Source: Fibrella aestuarina BUZ 2
GTDB lineage: Bacteria; Bacteroidota; Bacteroidia; Cytophagales; Spirosomataceae
Assembly: GCF_000331105.1 (NCBI RefSeq)
Contig: NC_020054.1
Span: forward strand, 3,656,478-3,720,477
Length of the DNA stretch: 64,000 bases
Direction: 5' to 3'
Positions 1 to 8,727 of the stretch are shown here, in pieces. The position numbers were made by a program, and so were the translations under genes. Every line of letters starts with the position of its first letter. The stretch's first letter is position 1. The notes under the pieces were generated by a model that was not told the origin of the DNA, did no database searches, and saw only the letters and a program-made list of their open reading frames with translations.

Positions 1-1082
1 GCGAACATACCGACTATAATGGTGGCTTCGTGCTGCCCGCAGCCATCGACAAAGGCATCTATATGGCCGTTGGCCCGCGCTCTGACCGGCAACTCCATTT
101 TACGGCGGCTGATCTGAATAGCACCTACACCGGCTCCCTCGATCAGGTGAAACCCGCCTCGAAAGGCTGGGCCAATTACCTCCTCGGGGTTATCGAGCAG
201 GTGCAACGGGATCAACAACTGCCGGGCGGCCTGAACGTCGTTTTTGGTGGTACGATCCCCATTGGGTCGGGGCTGTCGTCGTCGGCGGCGCTGGAAAACG
301 GCGTGATTTTCGCCTTAAACCACCTCTACAAGCTGGGTATGGAGCGCGTGCCGATGGCCCTGCTGTCGCAACGGGCCGAGAATCAGTTTGTGGGCGTGCA
401 GTGTGGCATCATGGATCAGTTTGCGTCGATGATGGGCCGAGCCGGTAACGTGATCAAACTGGACTGCCGTTCGCTTGAGTACGCCTACGCGCCACTGAAC
501 ATGACGGGCTTCCGCATCGTGCTGTGCGACTCACGGGTGAAACACTCGCTCGCCTCGTCGGAATACAACACGCGCCGGGAAGAATGCGAAGCTGGCGTCG
601 CGATCATCCGGACCAACGAGGCCGACTCGGGTAGCAGCGACCACATTCGCAGCCTGCGCGACGTAACGATGCCCATGCTCGACACGTACCTGCGCGATCA
701 GAACCCGCTGCTTTACCGCCGCTGCGCTTACGTGGTGCAGGAAAACCAACGTCTGCTCGATGGCGTGGCCGATCTGGAAGCGGGTGACATTGCCGCTTTT
801 GGGCAGCGTATGTACGGATCGCACGAAGGACTAAGCCACTGGTACGAAGTAAGTTGTCCCGAGCTGGATGTGCTCGAAGACATTGCGCGCAATCACCCCG
901 GCGTGCTGGGCGCACGTATGATGGGCGGCGGCTTTGGTGGCTGCACCATCAACCTGGTTCGCGAGGAGGCGCTGGCTGACTTTGAAGACACCATCCGGCA
1001 GCAATACCTGGCCCGCACCGGCAAAGAGACCCTGATCTACAGCACCGTCATCGAAGACGGCACGCATCTGATAGAGGTATAA
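1..1082 (+). CDS. galK: Galactokinase, 5'-truncated by the window edge
   Basis: Galactokinase phosphorylates galactose to galactose-1-phosphate, the entry step of the Leloir pathway, in the cytoplasm. The open frame runs in from the left edge: the first complete codons read EHTDYNGGFVLPAA, which is the galactokinase signature, so the true start lies upstream. The GHMP ATP-binding motif PIGSGLSSSAALE follows about 85 residues later. Next comes VQCGIMDQFASM, whose Asp matches the family's catalytic base, and near the C-terminus the GHMP motif 3 reads GGGFGGCTINLV. About 360 residues are visible, close to the usual 380, so only the extreme N-terminus is missing. It reads toward the transaldolase but is separated from it by a strong hairpin, so the two are probably separate transcription units. 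Confidence 0.96.
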   Translation, partial: EHTDYNGGFVLPAAIDKGIYMAVGPRSDRQLHFTAADLNSTYTGSLDQVKPASKGWANYLLGVIEQVQRDQQLPGGLNVVFGGTIPIGSGLSSSAALENGVIFALNHLYKLGMERVPMALLSQRAENQFVGVQCGIMDQFASMMGRAGNVIKLDCRSLEYAYAPLNMTGFRIVLCDSRVKHSLASSEYNTRREECEAGVAIIRTNEADSGSSDHIRSLRDVTMPMLDTYLRDQNPLLYRRCAYVVQENQRLLDGVADLEAGDIAAFGQRMYGSHEGLSHWYEVSCPELDVLEDIARNHPGVLGARMMGGGFGGCTINLVREEALADFEDTIRQQYLARTGKETLIYSTVIEDGTHLIEV

Positions 1083-1101
1083 GTTTCCTTCAGCGTTCAA
1101 G

Positions 1102-1151
1102 GTTTTCAGTTGGCTGACGCGCCAGCAATCACGCGTCAGCCAACTGAAAAC
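1102..1151. terminator. 20-bp perfect hairpin after galK
   Basis: The arms 1102-1121 and 1132-1151 are perfectly complementary, with a 10-nt loop. The apical part reads TTGGCTGACGCG, a core shared with hairpins at 29412, 53534 and, in variant form, 58595. It probably ends galK transcription. There is no long T-run directly after it. Confidence 0.75.
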
Positions 1152-1208
1152 TCAAAACTCTAAACGGAAAACTCTATTTTTACCCCCAACACAATTCCAC
1201 TTTAGCAC

Positions 1209-1868
1209 ATGAAATTCTTCATTGATACGGCCAACCTCAACGACATTCGGGAGGCACAGGACATGGGTATCCTCGACGGCGTCACCACCAATCCGTCCCT
1301 GATGGCCAAAGAAGGCATCACGGGTAAAGACAACGTACTGCGCCACTACAAGCAGATTTGCGAAATCGTGGAAGGCGACGTAAGTGCGGAGGTGATCGGG
1401 ACGACCTTCGACGAGATGATCCGCGAAGGTGAAGAACTGGCCGAACTCGATGATAACATCGTGGTGAAGATTCCGATGATCAAGGATGGCGTGAAAGCGC
1501 TGAAATACTTCTCGGAAAAGGGCATCCGTACCAACTGCACGCTGGTGTTCTCGGCGGGGCAGGCGCTGCTGGCCGCCAAAGCCGGGGCTTCGTATGTGTC
1601 GCCGTTCGTGGGTCGCCTCGACGACGTGTCGACCGACGGGATTGAGTTGATCGAGCAGATTGTGACCATCTACCGCAACTACGGGTTCACCACCGAAGTG
1701 CTGGCGGCGTCCATTCGCCACCCGATGCACGTAATTCAGTGTGCCGAAATCGGGGCCGACGTGATGACTGGTCCGCTGAGCGTGATGACGGCGTTGCTCA
1801 ACCACCCCCTCACCGATATCGGCCTGGCCAAATTCCTCGCCGACCACAAGAAAGCAGGTACGTTGTAG
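1209..1868 (+). CDS. tal: Transaldolase / fructose-6-phosphate aldolase (TalC/FSA-like)
   Basis: A small class I aldolase of 219 residues, the length typical of the short TalC/FSA-type transaldolases. It opens with [16 protein letters not shown] and carries [13 protein letters not shown] at residues 24-36. The expected Schiff-base lysine is K87 in NIVVKIPM. Further family motifs are [20 protein letters not shown] and SPFVGRLDD. Whether it acts as a pentose-phosphate transaldolase or as fructose-6-phosphate aldolase cannot be decided by eye; in Bacteroidota this short form is generally annotated as transaldolase. The start ATG follows an A/T-rich leader with a near -7 box (TATTTTTA). An AT-rich palindromic element lies directly downstream. 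Confidence 0.93.
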   Translation: MKFFIDTANLNDIREAQDMGILDGVTTNPSLMAKEGITGKDNVLRHYKQICEIVEGDVSAEVIGTTFDEMIREGEELAELDDNIVVKIPMIKDGVKALKYFSEKGIRTNCTLVFSAGQALLAAKAGASYVSPFVGRLDDVSTDGIELIEQIVTIYRNYGFTTEVLAASIRHPMHVIQCAEIGADVMTGPLSVMTALLNHPLTDIGLAKFLADHKKAGTL

Positions 1869-1874
1869 CCTATC

Positions 1875-2003
1875 TAATGTATAATGAAGGATGTATAGTT
1901 TATAATGTATTTTGCTCAGATATATACGTTTGGCAAACACTCATTATACATCATGCATCCTTCGTTATACATTAGCTTACTCGTCGTTCATTATACATTA
2001 ACC
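1875..2003. repeat. AT-rich palindromic intergenic element (TAATGTATAATG family), copy a
   Basis: The left arm 1875-1907 and right arm 1942-1974 match at 28 of 33 positions when one is reverse-complemented. A further half-copy, TTCATTATACATTA, ends at 2003, just before ftsE. The same words (AATGTATAATG, AATGTACAATG) build elements at 12836-13012 and 57843-57940. It fills the whole gap between the transaldolase and ftsE. Confidence 0.7.
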
Positions 2004-2005
2004 CT

Positions 2006-2686
2006 ATGTTCACCACCGAACCCGTACTCGAACTGGAGCAGGCCGACATTTATCAAGGCACCAAGCTGGTACTCGGCGATGTGTCGTTTCAGATTCATAA
2101 AGGCGAATTTGTGTACCTGATCGGCCGGACGGGCAGTGGCAAATCGTCGCTGCTCAAGACGATGTATGCCGATCTGTGGCTACAGCACGGCCGGGGGCGC
2201 GTGGCTGGCTTCCCGCTCGACCAGCTGAAGCCGCGCGACGTGCCCTTTCTGCGCCGGAAAATCGGGATCGTTTTTCAGGATTTTCAACTCTTCTTCGACC
2301 GCAACGTCGAGGAAAACCTGAAGTTTGTGCTGAAGGCTACCGGTTGGACCGACAAGGCCAAAATGACGGCCCGTATCTCGGAAGTGCTGATGCAGGTGGG
2401 GCTGGGAACGGCGCACAAACGGCTGCCCCATCAGCTCTCGGGTGGGGAGCAGCAGCGGGTAGTCATTGCCCGCGCCATGCTCAACGAACCCATGATGCTG
2501 ATTGCCGATGAACCGACGGGAAACCTCGATCCTGGCGTTTCTGACCAGATTATGGGCGTATTTAAGCAGATCAACAATGCCGGTACGGCCATCCTGATGG
2601 CCACCCACAACTACGACCTGCTGAACAAATTTCCGGGCCGTACCCTCCGTTGTCAGGACGGGCAGGTGATTGAACTGAAGGGCTGA
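2006..2686 (+). CDS. ftsE: Cell-division ABC ATPase FtsE
   Basis: This is the ATPase of the FtsEX complex, which couples ATP hydrolysis to septal peptidoglycan hydrolase activation at the inner membrane. At 226 residues it has FtsE length. Motifs are Walker [10 protein letters not shown] (40-48), Q-loop Q91, signature LSGGEQQR (144-151), Walker B LIADEP (165-170) and H-loop ATHNYD. Bacteroidota FtsE proteins are often labelled generically as ABC ATPases, but the short length and the [17 protein letters not shown] context fit FtsE well. No FtsX lies beside it, which is common in this phylum. The ATG is only a few bases after the palindromic element, so that element must contain or border its promoter. 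Confidence 0.85.
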   Translation: MFTTEPVLELEQADIYQGTKLVLGDVSFQIHKGEFVYLIGRTGSGKSSLLKTMYADLWLQHGRGRVAGFPLDQLKPRDVPFLRRKIGIVFQDFQLFFDRNVEENLKFVLKATGWTDKAKMTARISEVLMQVGLGTAHKRLPHQLSGGEQQRVVIARAMLNEPMMLIADEPTGNLDPGVSDQIMGVFKQINNAGTAILMATHNYDLLNKFPGRTLRCQDGQVIELKG

Positions 2687-2754
2687 CCCACCTGCCTGCC
2701 CGGTGCAGGGTAAGTCTATTAAACAGAACCGGCGAATGGGAGTTGGTTGAGATT

Positions 2755-4149
2755 ATGAACCCTCAACGCACCATTCAGTTTGTACTTATTTTACTTGTTG
2801 TCTCGCTGGCGGTTTCCTGCAAAAAAGTAAAGCCCAAACCGCCCGCAGCCGAGGGGTTCGACGACGAGATTCCGCCCGCCATTTCGTTTTTGGCTGGCCC
2901 GATTTCGTTTAACATCCGGGCGCTCGAAGACCAAATCAACAAGGCGCTAAAACCCGAACTGGTACGGCCCGAGATGATGAAGGACCAGAAAGGGGCGGCC
3001 ATGTTTAACCTGCGGGTTTACCGAACGGGTCGGGTCAAAATTAAATACGCCAACAACAAGGTCTCGTTTTCGGCACCCCTTCAGGTCTGGATCGACAACC
3101 CCCTGCGGCTCAATAAGAGGAAGCACAGCAAAAATGCCCTGTGTGCCCTCGCTGTTGACTTTCAGAGCCCGTTGCAGGTATCGCCCAACTGGCGTCTGTC
3201 GACCAAAGCCAAGTTCACCAATTATACCTGGATCGAAAAGCCAAAGCTGCGGATTCTGGGGGTCAATATTTCGGTGACCCGGTTGGTGGAAAACCTGCTC
3301 GAAAAGCGTCGCCCTGAAATCGAAGAAGTAATCGACAAGGCCGTACACAATGAACTGCGACTCGATCGTCAGGTACGTCCTATCTGGAAGAGCCTGCAAA
3401 AGCCCCTGCTGCTGGTTAAAAGTCCCGATTCCATCTGGCTCGTGCCAACGCCGTTCAGCGTGGCTGTGGGCGAAGTGACGGGCAACGCTACCACGCTCAC
3501 CGTACCGATCCGGGTGGCTTTTTCAACCAGAACGGAGATCGGCAAACGGCCCGACGTGGATACCAACGGCCAGTTGCCGCACCTGCGGAAAGCCCGGTCG
3601 ATTCGCCAGACCTCCGACCTGCGCGTGATGAGCTTTATCACCTACGACGATATGAACCGGGTGTTGGCCAAAACGCTACAGGGGCACAACCTCGGGTTGG
3701 CGGGTGGCATGGTGAAGATCAAGCGGGCGCGGGTGTATGGCGGTCAAAAGGCCCTGATTATCCGAACCGACGTGGGCGGCGCCGTCAATGGCACGCTTTA
3801 CTTTCGGGGACAACCGGCCTACGATACGCTGACGCACACACTTCGCATCAAGAACATTGATTTCGACGTGGAGACGGAAGAGCGCCTTCTCGCTACTGCC
3901 GACTGGCTCCTCCACGACCGCCTGAAAGATACCCTCAGTAAAGTGCTGCACATCCCCCTACGTGAGCAAATTCTTAAACTGCCCACGCTCATTGACCGGG
4001 CTTTTGAAAACAGCCGGACGGGCGTCAAAAACGACCTCGACATCCTGTCGTTCCGCTTTGTTCCGCAGCGCATTGCCATCCGGCCCACCGGCATTCAGTC
4101 GCTGCTGAAAGTAGAAACCAACGTGCGGCTGGAAGTGAAGAAACTGTAA
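2755..4149 (+). CDS. DUF4403 family lipoprotein
   Basis: A secreted lipoprotein of 464 residues, recognised as DUF4403, a Bacteroidota-enriched family of unknown function. The ATG at 2755 begins MNPQRTIQFVLILLVV and runs into a lipobox LAVSC followed by KKVKPKPP, so it is probably anchored in a membrane after lipidation. A TTG at 2743 would only add four residues and is less likely. The mature part is rich in beta-strand-like stretches, and features such as ISFLAGPISFNIRALEDQINKAL look like the N-terminal half of the family. No catalytic motif is visible. It follows ftsE by about 70 bp and may be co-transcribed. It converges on the DNA glycosylase gene with only 15 bp between the stops. Confidence 0.82.
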   Translation: MNPQRTIQFVLILLVVSLAVSCKKVKPKPPAAEGFDDEIPPAISFLAGPISFNIRALEDQINKALKPELVRPEMMKDQKGAAMFNLRVYRTGRVKIKYANNKVSFSAPLQVWIDNPLRLNKRKHSKNALCALAVDFQSPLQVSPNWRLSTKAKFTNYTWIEKPKLRILGVNISVTRLVENLLEKRRPEIEEVIDKAVHNELRLDRQVRPIWKSLQKPLLLVKSPDSIWLVPTPFSVAVGEVTGNATTLTVPIRVAFSTRTEIGKRPDVDTNGQLPHLRKARSIRQTSDLRVMSFITYDDMNRVLAKTLQGHNLGLAGGMVKIKRARVYGGQKALIIRTDVGGAVNGTLYFRGQPAYDTLTHTLRIKNIDFDVETEERLLATADWLLHDRLKDTLSKVLHIPLREQILKLPTLIDRAFENSRTGVKNDLDILSFRFVPQRIAIRPTGIQSLLKVETNVRLEVKKL

Positions 4150-4164
4150 ACTGTATACTGTTCA

Positions 4165-4821
4165 TTACATACTGTCAACGGGTTTCCATCGCCATAGGTA
4201 GCGGCAGGCGAGGGTCCGGTAGGGGCGCCAGGGTTCGGCGATGGCGTGCAGCTGTTTGTAGAGCGCGCGGCCCGTTTTGCCCGAATCGGCGGTTGGTTCG
4301 TAAGCGCGAATCATCTTCTGCCGGATCACCAGATCATCGATCGGAAACACGTCGGGCCGGTCAAGCACGAACATCAGCAGCATCTCCACCGTCCAGCGGC
4401 CAACGCCTTTGATGGGCGTGAGGTACTGCACGATGGCTTCATCGGTGAGCTGCTCCACGTAGCTAGTCGTCAGGTCATTGGCCAGCGCAAAACGACCAAC
4501 ACTTTGCAGATAATCGATTTTTTGAAACGACAGGCCGGCCGAGCGTAGTTCGTCAATGGATTTAGCCACGAGTTGGGCGGGCGTGGGATAGCCTTCGGCC
4601 TCGGCCGTTTCGGAAAATAATAGCCGGAACCGCCGGAAAATAGCCTCGGCGGCTTTGGTCGAAATCTGCTGCGACACGATGCTATTGAGGAGCGCCACGT
4701 AAAGCCGGTCCTGCTCGGGAATATCGAGGTGATTATGTGCCGGTTTGAGGGCGGGTGTTTCGGCAATGATACGGGCCAGAATGGGGTCCTGACTCAAGTG
4801 GGCAAGGGCGTCGGCGTGCAT
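4165..4821 (-). CDS. DNA-3-methyladenine glycosylase II (AlkA-like, HhH-GPD)
   Basis: A base-excision repair enzyme that removes alkylated purines from DNA. Its 218 residues form a single HhH-GPD domain. The helix-hairpin-helix reads LTPIKGVGRWTVEMLLMF (about 135-152). It is followed by FPIDDLVIRQKM, where D163 matches the catalytic aspartate of AlkA (D238). The N-terminal LLNSIVSQQISTKAAEAIF is the usual start of the GPD fold. No FeS-cluster cysteines follow, which argues against the Nth/MutY branch. The Escherichia coli AlkA N-terminal domain is absent, as in the shorter MagIII/archaeal-type enzymes. The exact substrate range is inferred. Confidence 0.9.
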   Translation of the reverse strand: MHADALAHLSQDPILARIIAETPALKPAHNHLDIPEQDRLYVALLNSIVSQQISTKAAEAIFRRFRLLFSETAEAEGYPTPAQLVAKSIDELRSAGLSFQKIDYLQSVGRFALANDLTTSYVEQLTDEAIVQYLTPIKGVGRWTVEMLLMFVLDRPDVFPIDDLVIRQKMIRAYEPTADSGKTGRALYKQLHAIAEPWRPYRTLACRYLWRWKPVDSM

Positions 4822-4880
4822 ACGACAAACCTACAAAACGCCCGCCAGCCCTGATAACCGTCTGCTCGAATAGCGACCAG

Positions 4881-6092
4881 TTACTGCTTTTTGTACTGCT
4901 TTCGTAACGTACCCACCACCGAGCTACCAGCCTGATTCAACAGGCTATGAAGCAAATCACGGCTCGATGGAATGCTGCCGGTTTGGGTGATCAACGTGTA
5001 GCTGTCGAGCGCCCGGCTGTCGCCGATAAACGTTTCCCATTGCCCGACCCAATCGGTGCTGACGTAATCAGAGTCGGTCCAGAGGGGAGCGTCAGTGCGG
5101 GCGTCGAGCGCGCGTAGTTGCAGATCGAGCCGGGCTTCGATGCGGTGCGTGTGGAGAATAACCGTGCCTTTGATCTTCTCCAGAATGTCGACCACCGTTG
5201 AGTCGTTGATGCGCTTGGTACCCACTTTATACAGCTTACTGCTCTCGATGGTGCGGCTCGTTTTGGCGTAGGACTCATCATAAGGCCGGTAGTTCCGAAC
5301 GGCAAACTGCACCACTTCATGAATGGGCTGGCCATCAAACAGGCGATAATCGCCGTTGTCGGCCACCTCGACCTGATCGGGTTGGTATAGGTGAACATAC
5401 GGGCTAGGCGTGGTGTGGCGAACCAGGCTTTCATTCACCGACTGACCCAGCGCCCAGGTATCGTCGCGGTCGAGTTCGGGCGTTGGCACGGGCGGCTCAA
5501 TTAGCACCCGCAGCACCGCGAACGAAAACGCCTCCAGCGACCGTTGGGCCGACTGCTGGTAGCCGGGCACCCATTTCTGGGCCGCCTGGTATTGCTCGTA
5601 GGCGGTGCGGGCGGCTAGGCGGTCGGTCTGGCGCTGGGCAAAAGCGGTTTCGGCTAGCTGGTAGCGGTCGGCGGCGGCCAGTTGGCGGGTTTCGGCGAGT
5701 GCGTTGGTATAATCGGTGGGGTAATTGGCCAGCCAGTCGGTGGCCACCTGCTGTTCGGCCAGGGGTTGCAGTGCCCGTTGCGCATCGGCGCTCATAGCCT
5801 GCAACGTTTCATACTCCGCAAAAACGGCTTCCCACCGAAAGGGGCGCTGTACATCGGCCGAGAGGGCGCGAATCGTGGCCTGATGCTGGTTGTAGCCATT
5901 GACAAACGCCCGTTTCACCACCTCGGCAGCCAGCTCGTGTCCCCGTCGACCCCAGCCCTTCGGTTGCCGGAGCCGTTCGCTTGCCTTCTTGACCGCCTCG
6001 GCATAATCACCCCGCCGATAGGCCGTCTTTCCGCTGCTACAGGCCATCAGGCCGCCGAGCAGTCCTAGCAGTCCATACGTAAGAAGTCTCAT
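4881..6092 (-). CDS. Lipoprotein of unknown function with TPR-like start
   Basis: I do not recognise the family. The chosen ATG (6092) gives MRLLTYGLLGLLGGLMACSS, a signal peptide with lipobox GLMAC; an upstream start at 6131 would place 13 charged residues in front of it. The first mature residues, TAYRRGDYAEAVKKASERL, look like one TPR-type helix pair. A long Ala/Gln/Arg-rich helical stretch follows, and the C-terminal half has beta-rich segments such as YVHLYQPDQVEVADNGDYRL. The protein is about 403 residues with no catalytic motif visible. It stands alone between the glycosylase and the divergent glycoside hydrolase gene. Function unknown; an envelope role is inferred only from the lipobox. 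Confidence 0.75.
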   Translation of the reverse strand: MRLLTYGLLGLLGGLMACSSGKTAYRRGDYAEAVKKASERLRQPKGWGRRGHELAAEVVKRAFVNGYNQHQATIRALSADVQRPFRWEAVFAEYETLQAMSADAQRALQPLAEQQVATDWLANYPTDYTNALAETRQLAAADRYQLAETAFAQRQTDRLAARTAYEQYQAAQKWVPGYQQSAQRSLEAFSFAVLRVLIEPPVPTPELDRDDTWALGQSVNESLVRHTTPSPYVHLYQPDQVEVADNGDYRLFDGQPIHEVVQFAVRNYRPYDESYAKTSRTIESSKLYKVGTKRINDSTVVDILEKIKGTVILHTHRIEARLDLQLRALDARTDAPLWTDSDYVSTDWVGQWETFIGDSRALDSYTLITQTGSIPSSRDLLHSLLNQAGSSVVGTLRKQYKKQ

Positions 6093-6272
6093 CGCTTTGC
6101 CTTTGCTGGTTAAGCGTTTGATCGGACGCATAAACTACGGTTTAACGCGATGTATAAATAAAGGAAAATATTGTGTAGCTAGACGGCTAACGGCTGCTCG
6201 TAACGCCCACATAGCTCCGCCACCAAGTACCCATTTCCTGCCTTAACCGACCTGAATCGCTCACAACGACCC

Positions 6273-8711
6273 ATGAAACGTACCCGAATAACGTTATCCT
6301 GTTACCTGCTGTTAATCAGCTTAGTTACGCTGGGTCAGCCTACATCGAATACTGTTAAGCCGTGGACGTACTGGTGGTGGATGGGCAGCGCCGTAACCGA
6401 ACTCGATATTACGCGGCAACTGGAACAGATGGCGAAGGCCGGGCTGGGTGGGGTACATGTTATTCCGATCTACGGCGTGAAAGGCGCCGAAAAACAGGCC
6501 ATTCCGTTCTTGAGTGCGCGCTGGCTGGCGGTCTTCGCGCATACCATCCGAGAGGCCAACCGGCTGGGGATGGGTGTGGATCTTAGCACCGGCACGGGTT
6601 GGCCGTTTGGTGGACCCAACGTCACGCCCGAGATGGGGGCGCAACAGTGGAAGCAGGAAGGCAGTACGCTCGTTGGCGTGCCGACCCGGCAGCGGGTAAA
6701 ACGCGCCGCACCGGGGGGCGAGGGGCTAGTCGTCGATCCGTTCGACCGGCAGCCTCTGTTGCGATACCTGGCCCGGTTCGACTCGGCGCTGGCTCGCCTG
6801 CCGCAACGGCCGCGTGCCCTTTACAACGACTCCTATGAAGTATACGGGGCCAACTGGACGGCCCGCTTTCCCGAGCAGTTTCGGCAGCGGCGCGGCTATG
6901 ACCTGCTCACCCGACTGCGCGATTTTACCGACACCACCAACGTACCCGGCGCGACAGCCGTGCGCCGCGATTACCACGAAACGGTGGCCGATCTGCTGCG
7001 CGATGAGTTTACGGCCGTCTGGACAGACTGGGCGCGACAGCGGGGCTACCAAACACGCAACCAGGCGCACGGCTCGCCGGGTAATCTGCTCGACCTGTAT
7101 GCGCTGGCCGATATTCCCGAAACCGAATCGTTCGGAAGCAGCCGCTTCCCGATCCCCGGCCTGCGTGTCGACGAAAATTACGAGGTCGACCGGTTTGGGA
7201 CGCCCCATCCGTTGGCCATGAAATTTGCGTCGTCGGCGGCGCATCTGCTGGGCAAACCGCTGGTCAGCTCAGAAACCACGACCTGGCTGGCCGATCATTT
7301 CAAGGTGAGTCTGTCGCAGATCAAGCCCCAGATCGACGAACTGTTTACGGCGGGGATCAACCACATCTTCTACCACGGCACGACTTATTCGCCTCCGGGC
7401 CACGACTGGCCGGGCCAACTATTCTATGCGTCGACCAACTACGGGCCGTCGTCGCACAACTGGCCGTTTTTGCCGTTGCTGAACCAGTACGTCACGCGCT
7501 GCCAGACACGCCTGCAAGGTAGCCGCCCCGACAACGACCTGCTGGTGTATTTCCCGATTCACGAGTTATGGGCCCGGCGATCACCCTCGGCTGGGGGCGT
7601 GCATCTGCTCGAAGTGCACCACGTCGACCGCTGGCTGTTGCCCATGCCGTTCGGGAAATTCTGCGACTCGCTGCGTGTGGCCGGTTACTCGTTCGATTAC
7701 GTATCCGACGCCCTGCTCGACAGCCTGACGGTTGGGCCGGGTGGTCTGCTTAAAATGCCCGGCGGTACCTACAAAGTCCTGACGGTACCGCCCGCCAATT
7801 TCCTGCCCGAACGTACCCGGCAGCGGCTGGCTCAACTGGCCGCGCAGGGGGCCCAGATCGTGTACAATGCCAACCTGACCACGCTGGGTACGTTGCCCAT
7901 TCGGCGAGAGGGCTGGGCTGCGCAGGGGCTATCGTTTATTCGGAAAAGGGTGGGCGCTGCCACTACGCGGTATTTCGTTGCCAATCTGGGCAATCAGTTT
8001 CGGGAGGGCTGGGTCAGGCTATCGGCCAATGGGCAAGTGATGCGGTACGACCCGCTAACCGACCAGACAACGTACCCGGTCCGGCAATCGACTGCGTCGA
8101 CGGCTGCCGTCTGGCTGCGATTGCCGCCTGGTCAGTCCTGTTTTCTGACCTTGACGGCCACGACCACCGTCGGAAACAAGGTCGTGGCCAACCCGCAGGC
8201 GGGCACGGCGGCGTTCACGCTAAGCCAGCCGTGGCGGGTGCAGTTTGGCCACGGTGTACCGGCACTGCGCTCGACGCATACCTTACCTAACCTGGTGTCG
8301 TGGACAAATCTGGCCGACTCGGCGGGGTATTTCTGGGGGCAGGTACGTTACAGCGCCACCTTCGATTTGCCCCAGGGCTGGCAGCCGGGGCAGGCGCAAC
8401 GCCTGAATCTGGGCGACGTGCGCGAGGTGGCCGAAGTGCGTCTCAACGGTCGTCCCATCGGTACGGCCTGGTGCCTGCCCTACGAACTGACCCTGCCGGC
8501 CGAGTTGCTCAAGGCGAAGGGCAACCAACTGGAAATCGACGTAACAAACCTCTCGGCCAATTACATGCGGCTCCGCGACGGGCAGAAACCCGACTGGAAG
8601 ATTTTCCAGGATATCAACATCGTCGATATCCGCTACCGGCCGTTCGACGCAACGCGCTGGCAACCCGTGCCGTCGGGCTTGTTGGGGCCGGTAACGGTCG
8701 GTACTCGTTGA
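6273..8711 (+). CDS. GH106-like glycoside hydrolase (possible alpha-L-rhamnosidase)
   Basis: A secreted enzyme of 812 residues with signal peptide MKRTRITLSCYLLLISLVTLG. The start of the catalytic region, PWTYWWWMGSAVTELDITRQ, followed by GLGGVHVIPIYG and DLSTGTGWPFGGPNV, is typical of GH106-type rhamnosidases of plant-polysaccharide degraders. The C-terminus (about 690-812) looks like the usual jelly-roll, with LNLGDVREVAEVRLNGRPIG and a closing PVPSGLLGPVTV. Characterised GH106 enzymes are usually about 1,000 residues or more, so this one is short, which suggests a lost accessory domain. No SusC/SusD pair or other polysaccharide-utilisation genes lie beside it, so it is an orphan. The substrate is inferred. 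Confidence 0.8.
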   Translation: MKRTRITLSCYLLLISLVTLGQPTSNTVKPWTYWWWMGSAVTELDITRQLEQMAKAGLGGVHVIPIYGVKGAEKQAIPFLSARWLAVFAHTIREANRLGMGVDLSTGTGWPFGGPNVTPEMGAQQWKQEGSTLVGVPTRQRVKRAAPGGEGLVVDPFDRQPLLRYLARFDSALARLPQRPRALYNDSYEVYGANWTARFPEQFRQRRGYDLLTRLRDFTDTTNVPGATAVRRDYHETVADLLRDEFTAVWTDWARQRGYQTRNQAHGSPGNLLDLYALADIPETESFGSSRFPIPGLRVDENYEVDRFGTPHPLAMKFASSAAHLLGKPLVSSETTTWLADHFKVSLSQIKPQIDELFTAGINHIFYHGTTYSPPGHDWPGQLFYASTNYGPSSHNWPFLPLLNQYVTRCQTRLQGSRPDNDLLVYFPIHELWARRSPSAGGVHLLEVHHVDRWLLPMPFGKFCDSLRVAGYSFDYVSDALLDSLTVGPGGLLKMPGGTYKVLTVPPANFLPERTRQRLAQLAAQGAQIVYNANLTTLGTLPIRREGWAAQGLSFIRKRVGAATTRYFVANLGNQFREGWVRLSANGQVMRYDPLTDQTTYPVRQSTASTAAVWLRLPPGQSCFLTLTATTTVGNKVVANPQAGTAAFTLSQPWRVQFGHGVPALRSTHTLPNLVSWTNLADSAGYFWGQVRYSATFDLPQGWQPGQAQRLNLGDVREVAEVRLNGRPIGTAWCLPYELTLPAELLKAKGNQLEIDVTNLSANYMRLRDGQKPDWKIFQDINIVDIRYRPFDATRWQPVPSGLLGPVTVGTR

Positions 8712-8727
8712 GGTGTGGCGCGGCGGG